A stretch of 44,948 nt of DNA, taken from positions 1 through 44,948 of the forward strand of contig NXFV01001742.1 in assembly GCA_002803225.1 (NCBI GenBank), given 5' to 3'. Made by a program: the position numbers and the translations under genes. Of this stretch, positions 1 through 11,134 are shown in pieces (position 1 is the stretch's first letter; the number at the start of each line of letters is the position of its first letter). The notes under the pieces were generated by a model. That model saw only the letters and a program-made list of their open reading frames with translations. It had not been told where the DNA came from and searched no databases. This DNA comes from Gamarada debralockiae. Its lineage: Eukaryota; Ascomycota; Leotiomycetes; Helotiales; Hyphodiscaceae.

Positions 1-217
1 AAGGAGCAAAAATTTGCGAAAATGTGACTAAGAAAGGAGAAAGGCGGTCTCAGTCGACAAGATGAGAGCATGGGTATTATGGCGACGAGGACGAAATTCG
101 GAATCGCAAGATGATAAAGGGAGATGCCCATAAAAGAGCTAGTCCCTATGTCATTCAACAAATTGGACCACAGCATTCTCCTTCAACTTTGCAAGCAAAA
201 ATCCTAATTTTCAAGTA

Positions 218-988
218 ATGGCTCCAAGAATTGCGATCATCCATGTGAGTCTCGAACAAAAGCTCTTCTCTTCTAGAAGGCAAACATCTGACTGACACTG
301 TACAGTACTCCATGTATGGACACATCGAGAAGCTCGCACTCGCACAGCTTAAAGGAATTCAGAAAGCTGGAGGCGCTGCGACCATCTACCGGTAAGAATA
401 TACCTTAGAACCGATCCGGCCATCTCTAAGTCTCCTCAGTGTGGCCGAAACTCTGCCAGAAGATGTCCTAGCAATGATGCACGCGCCGCCGAAACCGGAC
501 TACCCGATTATAACCCCCGACGAGATGGCCAAACACGACGCCTTCTTGTTCGGTATTATCCCTCTCCCTCTTCCCTTCAACCCACCTAATATATATATTT
601 AGGTATTCCAACCCGCTTTGGCAACTTTCCCGCCCAATGGAAGACTTTCTGGGACTCGACCGGCTTTCTCTGGAAATCCGGCGCACTCTGGGGGAAATAC
701 GCCGGTCTGTTCGTCTCAACTGGCACCCAAGGTGGCGGGCAGGAATCCACAGCCTTGGCAGCCATGTCGACGCTTGCGCATCACGGATTGATTTATGTGC
801 CGCTGGGTTCGAAGACGTGTATGCATTTGCTGAGCGACGTGGGGGAGGTCAGAGGAGGGAGTTCATGGGGCGCGGGGACGTTCAGTGGGGGAGATGGGAG
901 TCGACAGCCTAGTGAGAAGGAGTTAGAGCTTGCGAGGCTTCAGGGAGAGGCATTTTGGAAGGCGGTTGCGAGGATTAAGTTTGAGTAG
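218..988 (+). CDS. WrbA/flavodoxin-like NAD(P)H:quinone oxidoreductase (4 exons)
   Basis: Exons 218-244, 306-391, 440-552 and 603-988 join in frame to a 203-residue protein (start MAPRIAIIHYSMYGHIEKLA). The N-terminal strand followed by the YSMYGH loop is the FMN-phosphate-binding flavodoxin signature. Further on are PAQWKTFWD, the loop FVSTGTQGGGQEST, then HHGLIYVPLG and WGAGTFSGGDGSRQPS, all typical of the fungal Pst2/Ycp4/Rfs1 and WrbA group. The length (about 200 aa) is normal for the family. Known members are FMN-dependent quinone reductases or eisosome-associated antioxidant proteins in the cytosol. All three introns are 48-61 nt with GT-AG borders. The motifs and joins show no damage. 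The exact quinone substrate cannot be read from sequence. Confidence 0.93.
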
Positions 989-1623
989 AGGTCGATGAGG
1001 TTATTGATGAAGAGTTGTGATCTAATAGTCGGCGCTAAGGCCCGATCCTAAAAGCCGGAGGGTTAAGAGCTGGGTTTTTTTTAAAGCCGGGTGGAGTAAG
1101 AAAGAATTTATAAGAGCATAAAAAACACACAGGCTCAAATTCAGGCTTAATCCCCTAAAGTCGCACTATAAGTATGATTAAATCCCCTAAACACTATATA
1201 CTTTCTATAAGATTAATATCACTTATAGCGCACAATATATGGTCCTAAGTCGCCAAAGTGATAAAAGTTTACTTGCAACGCATAGTCTTACCGACCAATT
1301 AACATGGTATACTTCCTCAAGTAAGCTCATTTGTCCGAAGTACTTATTGTGGCTGCCAGAAATGAAGGTGTTGGCAGCGATGTTTCAGTGTATTGAATGA
1401 TGCCTGTTATAATATGATTGATGATGATGCTATCAGGAGATGCGAAACGACCAAAAAATTGAGGATTTCTATAGCACGGCACGCCTCATATGAGCCAATC
1501 AACAAAACCTGTGCATTGAATTTCGCTTAACTTTGTGCATCATATTATGCAGACTTGCATAAGTCTTGGTTTCAAACGAAGTGCGAGTACGAGAGAACAC
1601 CAACATCCAAGCATCCGCAACCC
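989..1623. other. Intergenic, AT-rich, no gene seen
   Basis: From about 1040 to 1550 the sequence is AT-rich, with no long open frame and no recognisable protein similarity. It separates the quinone reductase from the TRAPPC12-like gene and probably holds the terminator of the first and the promoter of the second. Confidence 0.5.
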
Positions 1624-3717
1624 ATGGAAACCTCATCTGGAGAATCGACGCCGAAGAGGCATGCTAGGAATGGATCGGGAAGAGGTTAGTGAGAGTGTTC
1701 TTTTGCTTTGCAGCGCTTTTGAGTATTGTCTTCCACTTTTCAGCAAGGCACCATCGTCACGGGATCAAGGCTCCTTTTGTTGATGTCGTTCCCTATCTTC
1801 GTCTCACTCCTGGTATGGTCCTGCAATTGTCGAATGAAGTGTCGAGATTCGTTTCTACCCCGCACAGAGACTGGCAAGTTGTCAGATGCGTCAGATGCGC
1901 TTTCATCTCCATGATCATGTGCGATTTCAGAGTCCAACGGGAATTGCCTAAAACTCCTCGTAAGATCTCACCTCCTGTTGAGTGACACGTCGAAGAGGCT
2001 TCAAGATATAAGCACTTGCCCAAACTAAGAATTGCGATATGCAACAAACTTCAAGTCTGTGCTGGGAACAGCGCAGCGATATTCATCTTGACTGAACAAT
2101 TATTGTCAAGCCGTCGGCCGCTATGGCCGAGGTTCTCCTTCTATGCTCGCATACCTTCCCTAGATGTTCTTGAAGCTGTAGCACTCTTGATGCTTCTTCT
2201 TGGATAAGCAGCTGACTTTCCTACAGCCAGTCTAACACGACGCTCAACCCGCGGCCCCCTCGACATCAACGAGTACGGCTTCCCTTCCTCTCCTCTCTGC
2301 TACCCCACACTAATAAACCACAGCTCACCCCTAATAACAAGTCCAACCTCCCCCTCTGCCTCCACAACATCCCAACTCCTCTCCCCCGTCTCAACAACCG
2401 GATCCCAATTCCCCACCACACGTACCCCGCGCCTCCCCTCACCAACCCTCGGCTCAAACCTCTCCTACCAAACAGCACACACAGCACCGTCCTTCAAAAC
2501 CGCCCAATCAAACCTCTCAACCAGCGTCCTCACCCAAAAAGATTTCTCCTACCTCCTCCGCCCAGAGATCTACCATCCCCTATCCCTCCTCGACGTGCCC
2601 CCTCCCTTCCGCGCTTCCACCGCTCAGCCCGATCCCAGCACTCCTCTTCCCCTCCTCGTCTCCAGCGGACATTTTAGGAGCGCTGCTATCAAAGCAGCTC
2701 AGCTACTCACCACACCTTTGACCTCCGAGTCCCCGAGCTCGGGAGCGGATTATGACAGGATTTTTGAGCTGGTGTACACGAGGTTGGCTTGTTTGACGCT
2801 GTGCAATCAGACGGCGTTAGCAAGTCAGGAGGTCAAGGCGTTGGAGGATTTGAACTCGAGTTATTATCGGGATGATGTTACTGGTGCGCATTTGGTGCCG
2901 TGGGAATTGAGGGTGTTGGCTGTGAGGTTGCAGGGGATGGGGTTTAATGACGCTCGTCGCGGAGTTATGGGTTATTATGATTTGGCGCGAGAAGCAAGAC
3001 TTACGCTCGCGGCAATTAAGAAACGGAAAACCGAGGTAAGGGGGGAGGATGGGGAGAAGGAGGTGTTGGATGAGGAGATTGCGCTTTGGGAAAACAGGCT
3101 GGGGGAGTTGGGAATTAGAGTTGCGTCGGCACTTGTGGAGATGGAGGACCTCGAAGGCGCTACTCGACATCTTCAATCTCTAAAACCATCTTCTGGGGAT
3201 CTGCAGATGCAGAGAGCGCTCTTGTGGCTGTGTTTGGGTGATATCGATGCTGCGCGATCCTGTTTGGCAAGGGGTGATGATGATAATGCGAAGAATGTTG
3301 TGCAGGGGCTGGCACATATGGCGGATGGAGAATACGAAAGCGCCGTCAAAGTCTGGGAAGAGCTTGTTGCGAGTGGGACGGGGGACGGCGAGGTGGTGAT
3401 GTATAAGCAGAATTTGGGAGTTTGTTTGTTGTATTGTGGGAAGATGGATGAGGTAAGTTCTATGTCCCCATTATTGTCATTTTTATTTCGTGGATGGAAA
3501 TGCTGACCAGATACAGACCCGCACCATCCTCTCCTCCCTAGTCGACGATTCGCACTCTTTCCATGCTCTCACGTTTAACTTGTCAACCATCTACGAGCTA
3601 TGCACAGAGCGATCGAGGGCATTGAAAATTGGGCTGGCGGAGAGAGTGGCAGAGATCAAACAGAGTGGGCAGGGTATGGTTGGGTGGGAGAAGGTTAATG
3701 GGGATTTCAAGCTTTAG
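1624..3717 (+). CDS. TRAPPC12-like trafficking protein (TPR)
   Basis: The main exon, 2227-3452, is open from an acceptor at 2226 and joins at phase 0 to 3517-3717 across a 64-nt intron. The protein contains STRGPLDINEYGF, then a low-complexity Ser/Thr/Pro stretch, then FSYLLRPEIYHPLSLLDVPP, followed by an all-helical TPR-type region ending in DDSHSFHALTFNLSTIYELC. This order matches fungal homologues of TRAPP complex subunit 12, which acts in ER-to-Golgi tethering. No ATG lies in frame directly upstream of 2227. The best first exon is 1624-1684 (METSSGESTPKRHARNGSGR), ending at phase 1 with a GTTAGT donor that fits the acceptor phase. This implies an unusually long 542-nt intron and 495 residues in total. 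The main exon is secure; the first exon is an inference. Confidence 0.75.
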
Positions 3718-3901
3718 TGCAAGAGGGACTGGCAGGGCAGAGTGATCATTAGACTTGGCGTAAATGGACAAGGTGCTTTGCGATCAAACTTGCTTCTCAA
3801 TTCTGAGAAACCTTAAGTAATTTGAAGGTAGGGACGTGGCCCATGTAATACTTTTCACTTCTATCTCTTCATATGGTGGGTGGTTCTTCATTCATTCCCT
3901 C

Positions 3902-5461
3902 TCAGATCACCGAATTCCCCTCAACAACAAACACCGCGCTCCCGCTCCCAGGCTTACTCACCACAACAGCAGCTTCCTTTTGCTCTGCCGTCAAGCTCAT
4001 CTTCGAATAATACTCCTTCTCCCAGGCCTCCTTAACCGCCTCAACTCTATCCGCAGGCACAAGATGAACACTACAACCACCCCACCCCGCACCCGTCAAT
4101 CTACTCCCATAACTGCCCGCCCTCCTCGCAATCGCACACAACTCATCCAATTCCGGACAACTGCACTCATAGACCTTACTACAGCTCTCCTGCGTCTCGT
4201 TCATCAAATCCCCCAGCTTCTTATTAAACGTCTCTGTACTAGACCCGGAATGAGCGTCGACATGAGAACCGGGGTTTTGGAGAATGTCCATGAATTGCAG
4301 GACTCGTAAAGCTTCAGAGAAGACGTGGAGGGCTCGTTGTTGGAGCTTGAATTTCTCGGCGCGGATAGGGAATTTGGATGTGAATCGCTCTTCGAGCGCG
4401 GGGACTGACATGCCGATTACTTGGGCGATTTCTTCGCGCGTGTAGCCTTCTTGTGGGAGGGTTTTCTTGGTGAGAGCTATGAGCTCCCTGAGCTGTCCTT
4501 CGAAGGGTTTGGATGAGTTCTTGAAATATGTGTCGTGGAAGCCACGGAGGGAGATCCCTAAGGGTCCAGAGTCGGAAGGGAGGGGAGAAGAGGACCCATT
4601 GAGAACTGCGTGTAGGAAAGCCGCTGCGAGACTGCATTCTACTACTCGTAGGTTGTAGCATACGGGCCCTGTAACGTGTTTGTCTGCTGCGACGAAGGAT
4701 TGAGCGATGACGAAGGAGAGTTCGGGAGAGGTTTTGGGGAAGTATACGGGTCCAGCTGTCAAGGATGGGACGAAGGAGACGAATAGTGCTGAGCCCTGCA
4801 GGGAGAAGACTGAAGCGGATTGATCCATTCCTCCAGAGTTAACACCCACTGCTCTCTCACTGACGATTGCCAACTCCGTCAATTGCGTTTTATCGACTTC
4901 AGTCTCGCCGTTGGCGAACATGACTGCTAACGCAGATGCGCTGGTGAAAGCCGCAGAGCTGCTGAGTCCTCCTCCTGCTGGAACTGTGCCGTCCATCAGC
5001 ACTTCCATGCTTTTTGGTTTGAAGTCTGGCCCGTGTTTCTTCCGCAGTATTTCCAATGCGCCTCGTAGGCCGGATTTGAAGTAGTTTGTCCATTCGTGGA
5101 CTGTGGCATCGATCTCAACGCTCTCGTAGGGTATGCTGAATTCGTGGGATGGGAATTTCGAGGAGAGCACGTTGGAGACTTTGATCTTGAAGAAGTTCGG
5201 GGAGGAATTGTCTTCGAAGGTAGAAATTGCCAGCAGAGCGTCCGCCGTAATTGCCATAGGAAGCACAGAGTAGAGGGAGTAGTCGATATGCTCCCCAATT
5301 ATGTTCACCCGGCCTGGCGATCTGGACACGAATTGAGGACTGTGTCCATAGTTTGTTTTGAAGGTCTTCAGCAACGCTTCCCATCGCGAGGTCTGCGGAT
5401 TAATTGCATCTTCGGTGTAGATATCTTTCAAGGATTTCGCGACTGGCACGACGCCTGCCAT
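3902..5461 (-). CDS. GAL1: Galactokinase
   Basis: A single 519-residue open frame with all GHMP-kinase landmarks: the galactokinase signature SPGRVNIIGEHIDY at residues 48-61, the ATP-binding loop PAGGGLSSSAAF near 161-172, the catalytic-base region GGMDQSASVF (Asp213), and the C-terminal motif LTGAGWGGCSVHLVP. It phosphorylates galactose C1 with ATP, the first committed step of the Leloir pathway. Length fits eukaryotic galactokinases (about 510-530 aa). The extended N-terminus before the signature is normal for the fungal enzyme. The gene is intronless here and diverges from ILV2. No lesion is seen, and the start at MAGVVPVAKSLKDIY is the first methionine in the frame. Confidence 0.96.
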   Translation of the reverse strand: MAGVVPVAKSLKDIYTEDAINPQTSRWEALLKTFKTNYGHSPQFVSRSPGRVNIIGEHIDYSLYSVLPMAITADALLAISTFEDNSSPNFFKIKVSNVLSSKFPSHEFSIPYESVEIDATVHEWTNYFKSGLRGALEILRKKHGPDFKPKSMEVLMDGTVPAGGGLSSSAAFTSASALAVMFANGETEVDKTQLTELAIVSERAVGVNSGGMDQSASVFSLQGSALFVSFVPSLTAGPVYFPKTSPELSFVIAQSFVAADKHVTGPVCYNLRVVECSLAAAFLHAVLNGSSSPLPSDSGPLGISLRGFHDTYFKNSSKPFEGQLRELIALTKKTLPQEGYTREEIAQVIGMSVPALEERFTSKFPIRAEKFKLQQRALHVFSEALRVLQFMDILQNPGSHVDAHSGSSTETFNKKLGDLMNETQESCSKVYECSCPELDELCAIARRAGSYGSRLTGAGWGGCSVHLVPADRVEAVKEAWEKEYYSKMSLTAEQKEAAVVVSKPGSGSAVFVVEGNSVI

Positions 5462-6184
5462 TGTATGGGATGCTCTCGGAGAATGGGGTTAGGGACTCAG
5501 CGCCTGAACTAGCGGGGGTAGTTGTGCCTAGAGGACGCAAAGGAACCTGGATTTCCATCAACAATTCAATGATTGAAGATGTTACGTTGAAAAGGACAAC
5601 AGACGCTTAGTATCGCGTGACGGATTAGAAAGTCGCTCCTTGAATTGCCCCGCTATGTATTTGGCCGAGAGGAAGGTGGGATGAAGCCATTCTGATTGGT
5701 GCGCTTCAAATTTGATGGGATCCTTCTCCATGGCATCATGGGATGAGCTGAACGGGATGAGGAGAGTCATCAATTCAAACATGCTTTTTTAGATGATCGG
5801 CCTTGCACACGAGGCTGACCGTTCTGGACCCTTCCACAGGGCCATAAGTGAGGAGATTGATCCAATAAGAGAGCGATATTTTCATAATTCAAATAGCGTC
5901 GTCTCATTGGACCTCGGAAGGGAGACCCAAAAGCGTGCAAGGGAACTCGCTTCCCCACATTTGCCCAGCCAGCGCCCTCCGGTTCCGCTGATCCAGCGAG
6001 AACGAGAAAATATTGTGATTCATCCATACAATCCCAAACAGCAACGCTCACTCCACCGACCTGCAATACACATACTGATTGTACCCAAATAATCAGCATT
6101 TAAAGACGAAGCCATTGGAGGCTTATTTCTTTCAATTCCTTCTTCCTCTCTTTCACATCTCCACTCTACACACAATCCTCCAAA
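5462..6184. promoter_or_regulatory. Divergent GAL1-ILV2 intergenic region
   Basis: This 723-bp stretch lies head-to-head between the starts of galactokinase (minus) and acetolactate synthase (plus), so it should carry both promoters. Pyrimidine-rich runs such as those near 6125-6180 lie just upstream of the ILV2 start, as is common in fungal promoters. I see no clear TGACTCA (Gcn4/CPC1-type) box and no obvious Gal4-type CGG-N11-CCG site. Short open frames here have no recognisable product. Confidence 0.5.
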
Positions 6185-8504
6185 ATGCTCCGATCACATC
6201 CCGCAAGAAACATCGCTCGCGCAGCCTTAAAACAATCAAAATGCACCACGAGGCAATTGTCAAGCTCTCCAGCTCCAGCTGGCATTGCGATGGTAAAGAA
6301 GGGTCCTGCTGCAATTAGGAATCAAGCAACTGCTGCCACGGCTTCAGCTTCAGCGACAGCCACCTCCCCCGCAACGTGCGAATGCCCTCGCGTGACTCAC
6401 AGGCATATACTCACTGTGGTACAGACAACCTAGAGAAAGTCCAAGTCCAGCCTTCAACTCTACGACACCGAAACGAAATGATTCAAATCCTTTACAACAT
6501 GGACGACAACAACCTGACATGGACGAATCGTACGTTCTGAGTCACCGCCACTTCGATCCATAAACTGACTGACTGACTGGATACGCAGATTCATTGGAAA
6601 GTCGGGAGGAGAGATCTTTCATGAGATGATGCTCAGACAAGGCGTTAAGCATGTTTGTGAGTATCATTGCTATCCAATTGATTGCCGTTGTTAACCACCT
6701 TAGTCGGATACCCTGGTGGTGCTATTCTCCCCGTCTTCGATGCTATCTACAACTCACCACATTTCGAATTTATCCTCCCGAAACATGAACAAGGTGCGGG
6801 ACATATGGCAGAGGGATATGCGAGAGCTTCAGGAAAGCCAGGCGTTGTTCTCGTCACATCAGGGCCGGGTGCAACCAACGTTATCACCCCTGTGCAAAAT
6901 GCCCTCTCCGATGGGACTCCGATGGTCGTTTTCTGCGGCCAGGTACCCACAACTGCCATTGGTAGTGATGCTTTCCAAGAGGCCGATGTCATTGGTATCT
7001 CAAGAGCATGCACAAAGTGGAATGTGATGGTCAAGAACGTTGCGGAATTACCAAAGCGGATAAAGGAAGCATTTGAGATTGCTACGAGCGGACGTCCAGG
7101 ACCCGTCTTGGTGGATTTACCCAAGGATGTCACAGCTGCAATCTTACGGAAAGCCATACCCATGAGCAGCACTCTTCCATCTCTTCCCAGCCAAGCCTCG
7201 AGAACAGCTCAGGAGGTCAGCCAGCGACATTTACAAAGCACCATCAAGCGTGTAGCAAACTTGATTAATGTGGCCAAGAAGCCCATCATTTACGCCGGCC
7301 ACGGTGTTATCTCCCTTCCCGAGGGCCCCAAACTCCTCAAGGAGCTCTCAGACAAGACATCCATCCCTGTGACAACCACTCTCCAAGGTCTTGGTGGATT
7401 TGACGAACTCGATGAGAAGGCTCTCCATATGCTCGGAATGCACGGCGCTGCATATGCCAACTTGGCAATGCAAGAAGCCGATCTTATTATTGCCCTTGGA
7501 GCACGATTCGATGACCGCGTGACTGGAAACGTCATGAAATTCGCGCCGCAAGCCAAGGCGGCAGCAGCAGACGGTCGCGGAGGTATTGTTCACTTTGAGA
7601 TTATGCCCAAGAACATCAATAAGGTTGTGCAAGCTACTGAAGCCGTAGAGGGCGATGTGGTCTCCAATCTCGCATACCTTGTTCCGCAAGTCGAGAAAAG
7701 AAGTATGGCCGATCGCAAAGAATGGTTTGACCAAATCAAATTCTGGAAGGAGAAGTTCCCGCTCTCTGCCTATGAAAAGGCCGAGAGATCTGGGCTCATC
7801 AAACCCCAAACTCTCATCGAAGAGCTCTCAAATCTCACTGCCCACCGAAAAGAGGATACCATTATCGCTACTGGAGTTGGACAACATCAAATGTGGGCAG
7901 CACAACATTTCCGCTGGAGACATCCTAGAACTATGATCACATCCGGTGGTCTCGGAACGATGGGCTACGGTCTCCCAGCAGCCATTGGCGCGAAGGTTGC
8001 TCGTCCCGACGCTCTCGTCATCGATATCGACGGCGACGCATCCTTCAACATGACTCTCACTGAAATGTCAACGGCATCACAGTTCAACATCGGCGTCAAG
8101 GTCATCGTCTTGAACAACGAGGAGCAAGGAATGGTGACGCAATGGCAAAACATTTTCTACGAGGATCGATATTCACACACGCATTCCACGAACCCGGATT
8201 TCATGAAGTTGGCTGACGCAATGGGCGTCCAGGCGAGGAAATGTACAAAGCCGGAGGATGTGAAGGATGCTTTGACTTGGTTGATTGAGAGTGATGGCCC
8301 GGCTTTCTTGGAGGTTGTGACGGATAAGAAGGTTCCTGTGCTCCCCATGGTTCCTGCTGGTAGTGCTTTACATGAGTTCTTGGTGTATGATGATGGTATG
8401 CTTACCCCCTTTTCTCTTCCGGGCAGTAACTGACAATTTTCACAGCCAAGGAAAAGGAACGGAGAAAGACCATGAAAGAGCGAACTGGTGGTAAACACCA
8501 ATAG
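6185..8504 (+). CDS. ILV2: Acetolactate synthase catalytic subunit, mitochondrial
   Basis: Exons 6185-6375, 6425-6529, 6589-6656, 6704-8395 and 8446-8504 join in frame to 704 residues. The N-terminus is Arg/Ser/Ala-rich with no acidic residues early on (MLRSHPARNIARAALKQSK), a typical mitochondrial presequence. The catalytic core follows: FGYPGGAILPVFDAIYN; KHEQGAGHMAEGYARA with the catalytic Glu near residue 150; SGPGATNVITP; and the thiamine-diphosphate/Mg motif GDASFNMT through LNNEEQG near residues 564-600. It condenses pyruvate with pyruvate or 2-oxobutyrate in valine, leucine and isoleucine synthesis. The Pro of GQVPTTAIG and Trp602 of MVTQWQ, positions where changes give herbicide resistance in this family, are wild type. 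The last 18-residue exon (KEKERRKTMKERTGGKHQ) is the usual basic fungal tail. Confidence 0.97.
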
Positions 8505-9768
8505 TTGCGATTGCGATGGGAGGCAGTTTTCTCGTTGATTTACGCATGGGTGTTTTGCAAAGGAGTGGACAAAAGTCGTTTGATGCATTTGCCTCTGGGC
8601 ACTTCGGGATCAAAAATTCTCATTCTCTTCGAAGCTTTCAGCTGAGAGAGACAACTTGTATGTATGTAGATAATGGCTCAATGGAATAGCTTTCGAAATC
8701 CCAGGTCCTCGGTAGTGTGAACCGGGACCTCTCTTGGTCTCTGTAGTGCTTGACATCACAATTGCGTTGTAACCATCTTGTTTTGCATCTTGCCCGTTTG
8801 CTTCGTAGTTTTTGTCGCGATTGAAGCCCATCGACTCTTCTAGGACAATTGATATACAGCAATCGAGCGTGTCGAGCGAAGAAGGATAGTTCACGTGATA
8901 AATAATTCTCCTAATATCATTGACTTTGCTTTTAGATCCAATTAAGCTATTTATATCCAATCAAGCACAAATGCAAACCATTCATGGAAATGCAGGGTTT
9001 AGGTTTCCGCTATACTATCGTGTGCCTATTATCCCTGTAGAGTCGATCATGATTCAGTTCTAGACGGCGATGAACGGCGGAGCTAGATTTTCTGTGCTGT
9101 CTGGTTGAGATGCAGCTTAGTTAGGTTAACTTGGTTTCTGGATGGCTTTCAACTTCTTTTTGGTATTTCGTGGTCGCGGGTTTTAAGTTGCCCATTCAGA
9201 CTTGGCTCCGAGAAAGCGTGGGGAGAAGGAGGGACTCCTTCTCACCTTTGACATTCACTTGCCCCAATACCCTACTTTTGACGGCCCCAAATACCTTTGG
9301 AACTACCGGGGTGGAAGGCTTACAATGAATAGATCTCAGATCTCATTTGATCTCCGTATACGAGTTGCCTTGCACCCCCTAGAGTCGCTCATGGTATTTC
9401 AACATGACGGTAATGAACGGAGGTGTTGGACTGTGTGTGGTCCGGTGGAGATACCGATGGGTTCCTGGGTAATTTGTTCTTATTTAAAATTTTTGAAGTA
9501 GTATCTGTTAACTTTTGGGGAGTTGCTCAATTTTTTTGGGCCGTCGGCGGCGGGTTCGCAAAAAGGGCCCAGGCGAGTAGAGGAAAAGCCGAGAATTGAA
9601 GTCACAGCTGCAATCTGATTGAAATGGTCTTCACTGAACACATCTGCATGGGTCTGCTGTTATAATCCGACAGTCATTCATTCGTTTGCGCTATGGTCTG
9701 CATTATCTGGCCAAAGAAATCCAATATAAAACGCCTGGCTATCCAATCGGGAAAATACGATCTTCCTA
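8505..9768. other. Intergenic, no gene seen; diverged internal repeat
   Basis: About 1.26 kb downstream of ILV2 with only short, unconvincing open frames. Segments near 9038-9100 and 9380-9440 resemble each other (both run roughly AGAGTCG.TCATG.. then ..ATGAACGG.GG), suggesting an old duplicated or mobile fragment. Nothing else is recognised. Confidence 0.4.
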
Positions 9769-9770
9769 TA

Positions 9771-9942
9771 CAGTAGAACCTCGATATAAGAATACGATCG
9801 GGACCCGAAAATCATAAGAATATAGTCAGGTATTCTTATATCAAGGTCCCATGACTTGGAAAATCAAGAAACGGGACCCAAGAATCGATTCTTATTAGTC
9901 AGGTATTCTTATGTAGAGGATTCTTATATCGAGGTTCTACTG
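9771..9942. mobile_element. MITE with 23-bp perfect terminal inverted repeats and TA duplication
   Basis: The left end CAGTAGAACCTCGATATAAG is repeated inverted at the right end; 23 bases match perfectly. The element is flanked by TA on both sides (9769-9770 and 9943-9944), the target duplication of the Tc1/mariner/pogo superfamily. It is 172 bp and has no coding capacity. Internally an imperfect direct repeat ends with TAGTCAGGTATTCTTAT at 9823-9839 and 9896-9912, each preceded by GGGACCC. It is most likely a non-autonomous derivative moved by a Fot1/pogo-type transposase encoded elsewhere. Confidence 0.85.
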
Positions 9943-9989
9943 TATCACCCGAAATCAGTAGTGTCGATTAGTAAAACATATGTGGAAAT

Positions 9990-11134
9990 TTACAAGACAA
10001 AACCCAGGACCGACTTGAGCTGATCTCTATCGTTCAGTGGAATACCGAACTTGGTACACCAAGCCTCCCATTCCTTCTGCATCCTCGCCACTAGTTTCTT
10101 TATTCACTGTCAGTAAGGATATACCTAGTTTCCACACAAAATCAGCACATACCGTATCACCATTCTTCATAAATGGAACGCCGTCCATCCGAGCTTTGTT
10201 ATGAACCGAAAATATACCCGAAGCCACTTTTCCCAAGCGGACGACCAGCTGAAATATTGTGTCAGGGTTAGGGACGATTGGAGAAGAAGCAGTTTGCTTT
10301 GACGACAGCGGAATTGTGGAGGTTGAGAGAGGGTATGTTGTTCGAGTTCAGAGAAAGGGCGAATGATGGGTCGATATCAGAGCTCGAAAATCGGCCGAGA
10401 ACCTGCTTCTCGAATGGCGTGTTTGTGGGGAGGAGTGCATCAAATGTTGGCTTCTGCATGAGTCCGACCTGTTGATTTCGTCTCGACCTTGGTGGGAGAC
10501 GTTCTTTCTCGGGTTGGACTAATGGACTGGCTATTGGATGCACGGCTACCTCCATTTCTTTCGACCTCGAGATCGCCCCATGTGATGTCAGCATCCTTTT
10601 AGTAGCGGACTTGGTCGGGGTCTGAGGGAAGGATTCTTGTCTGCACTTTGTAGGGTTTCCTACCCACAGGGTGTCTTCGTCGCTGCTCTTGTCCTTCCTC
10701 GCTCTCTTTTCAGTCATAGAAGTACGCCGAAAGAACATCGAAGCCCCGCCCAGTCTATATTGCTTACCATCGCGCGTGAATATCAGAGGATTCAGAGGCT
10801 TCCGTTCGGCGTCCGATCGCGGACTTTGAGGCTTTGATCTGATTTGTTCATTCTGATTGAGCGATTCAGAGGTTTGGTGTCGGAAGCGTGGATGATACGC
10901 TTGTTCTCAGTCTTTCGATGCGATCCGCTGCTGAATCGTTCAGGCCGAGTGTATGATTGCTTAGTAGTGGGACTGCTTGGTAGGTGTTACAGAAGGTGGC
11001 TGGGGGGCTCTTGCGATGTCATTCTCGAAGACGTCGGACATATCCTGGGGATCTTGATCTTTGCATTTCTGCAAAGTTGTCTAAAATCTGATGGCATGAG
11101 CCTTCAGGTGCTTTTCAAGTCTGTCTAGATCCAT
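9990..11134 (-). CDS. Unidentified spliced gene, Ser/Pro/Lys-rich with C-terminal helical end
   Basis: Minus-strand coding sequence whose exact exon map is unsure. Clearest is the 3' end: an open stretch including IFQLVVRLGKVASGIFSVHN, a 76-nt GTATGT intron (10152 down to 10077), and a last exon KEWEAWCTKFGIPLNDRDQL ending at TAA 9990-9992. Upstream, an open frame (about 10268-10840) encodes a basic disordered segment with DGKQYRLGGASMFFRRTSM, PTKSATKRMLTSHG and FDALLPTNTPFEKQ. Between these blocks the frame changes by one; an intron with a weak GTTCTC donor or a 1-nt indel would explain it. Further upstream (10850-11134, from MDLDRLEKHLKAH) the frame changes again. It looks like a nuclear-type regulatory or chromatin protein by composition only; I do not recognise the family. 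It may be partly broken. Confidence 0.5.

Noticed and set aside
3836..4309. 157-codon plus-strand frame opposite GAL1
   Set aside because: Shadow of the galactokinase gene on the other strand.
7348..7809. 153-codon minus-strand open frame inside ILV2
   Set aside because: Antisense shadow of a highly conserved enzyme; no family resemblance.
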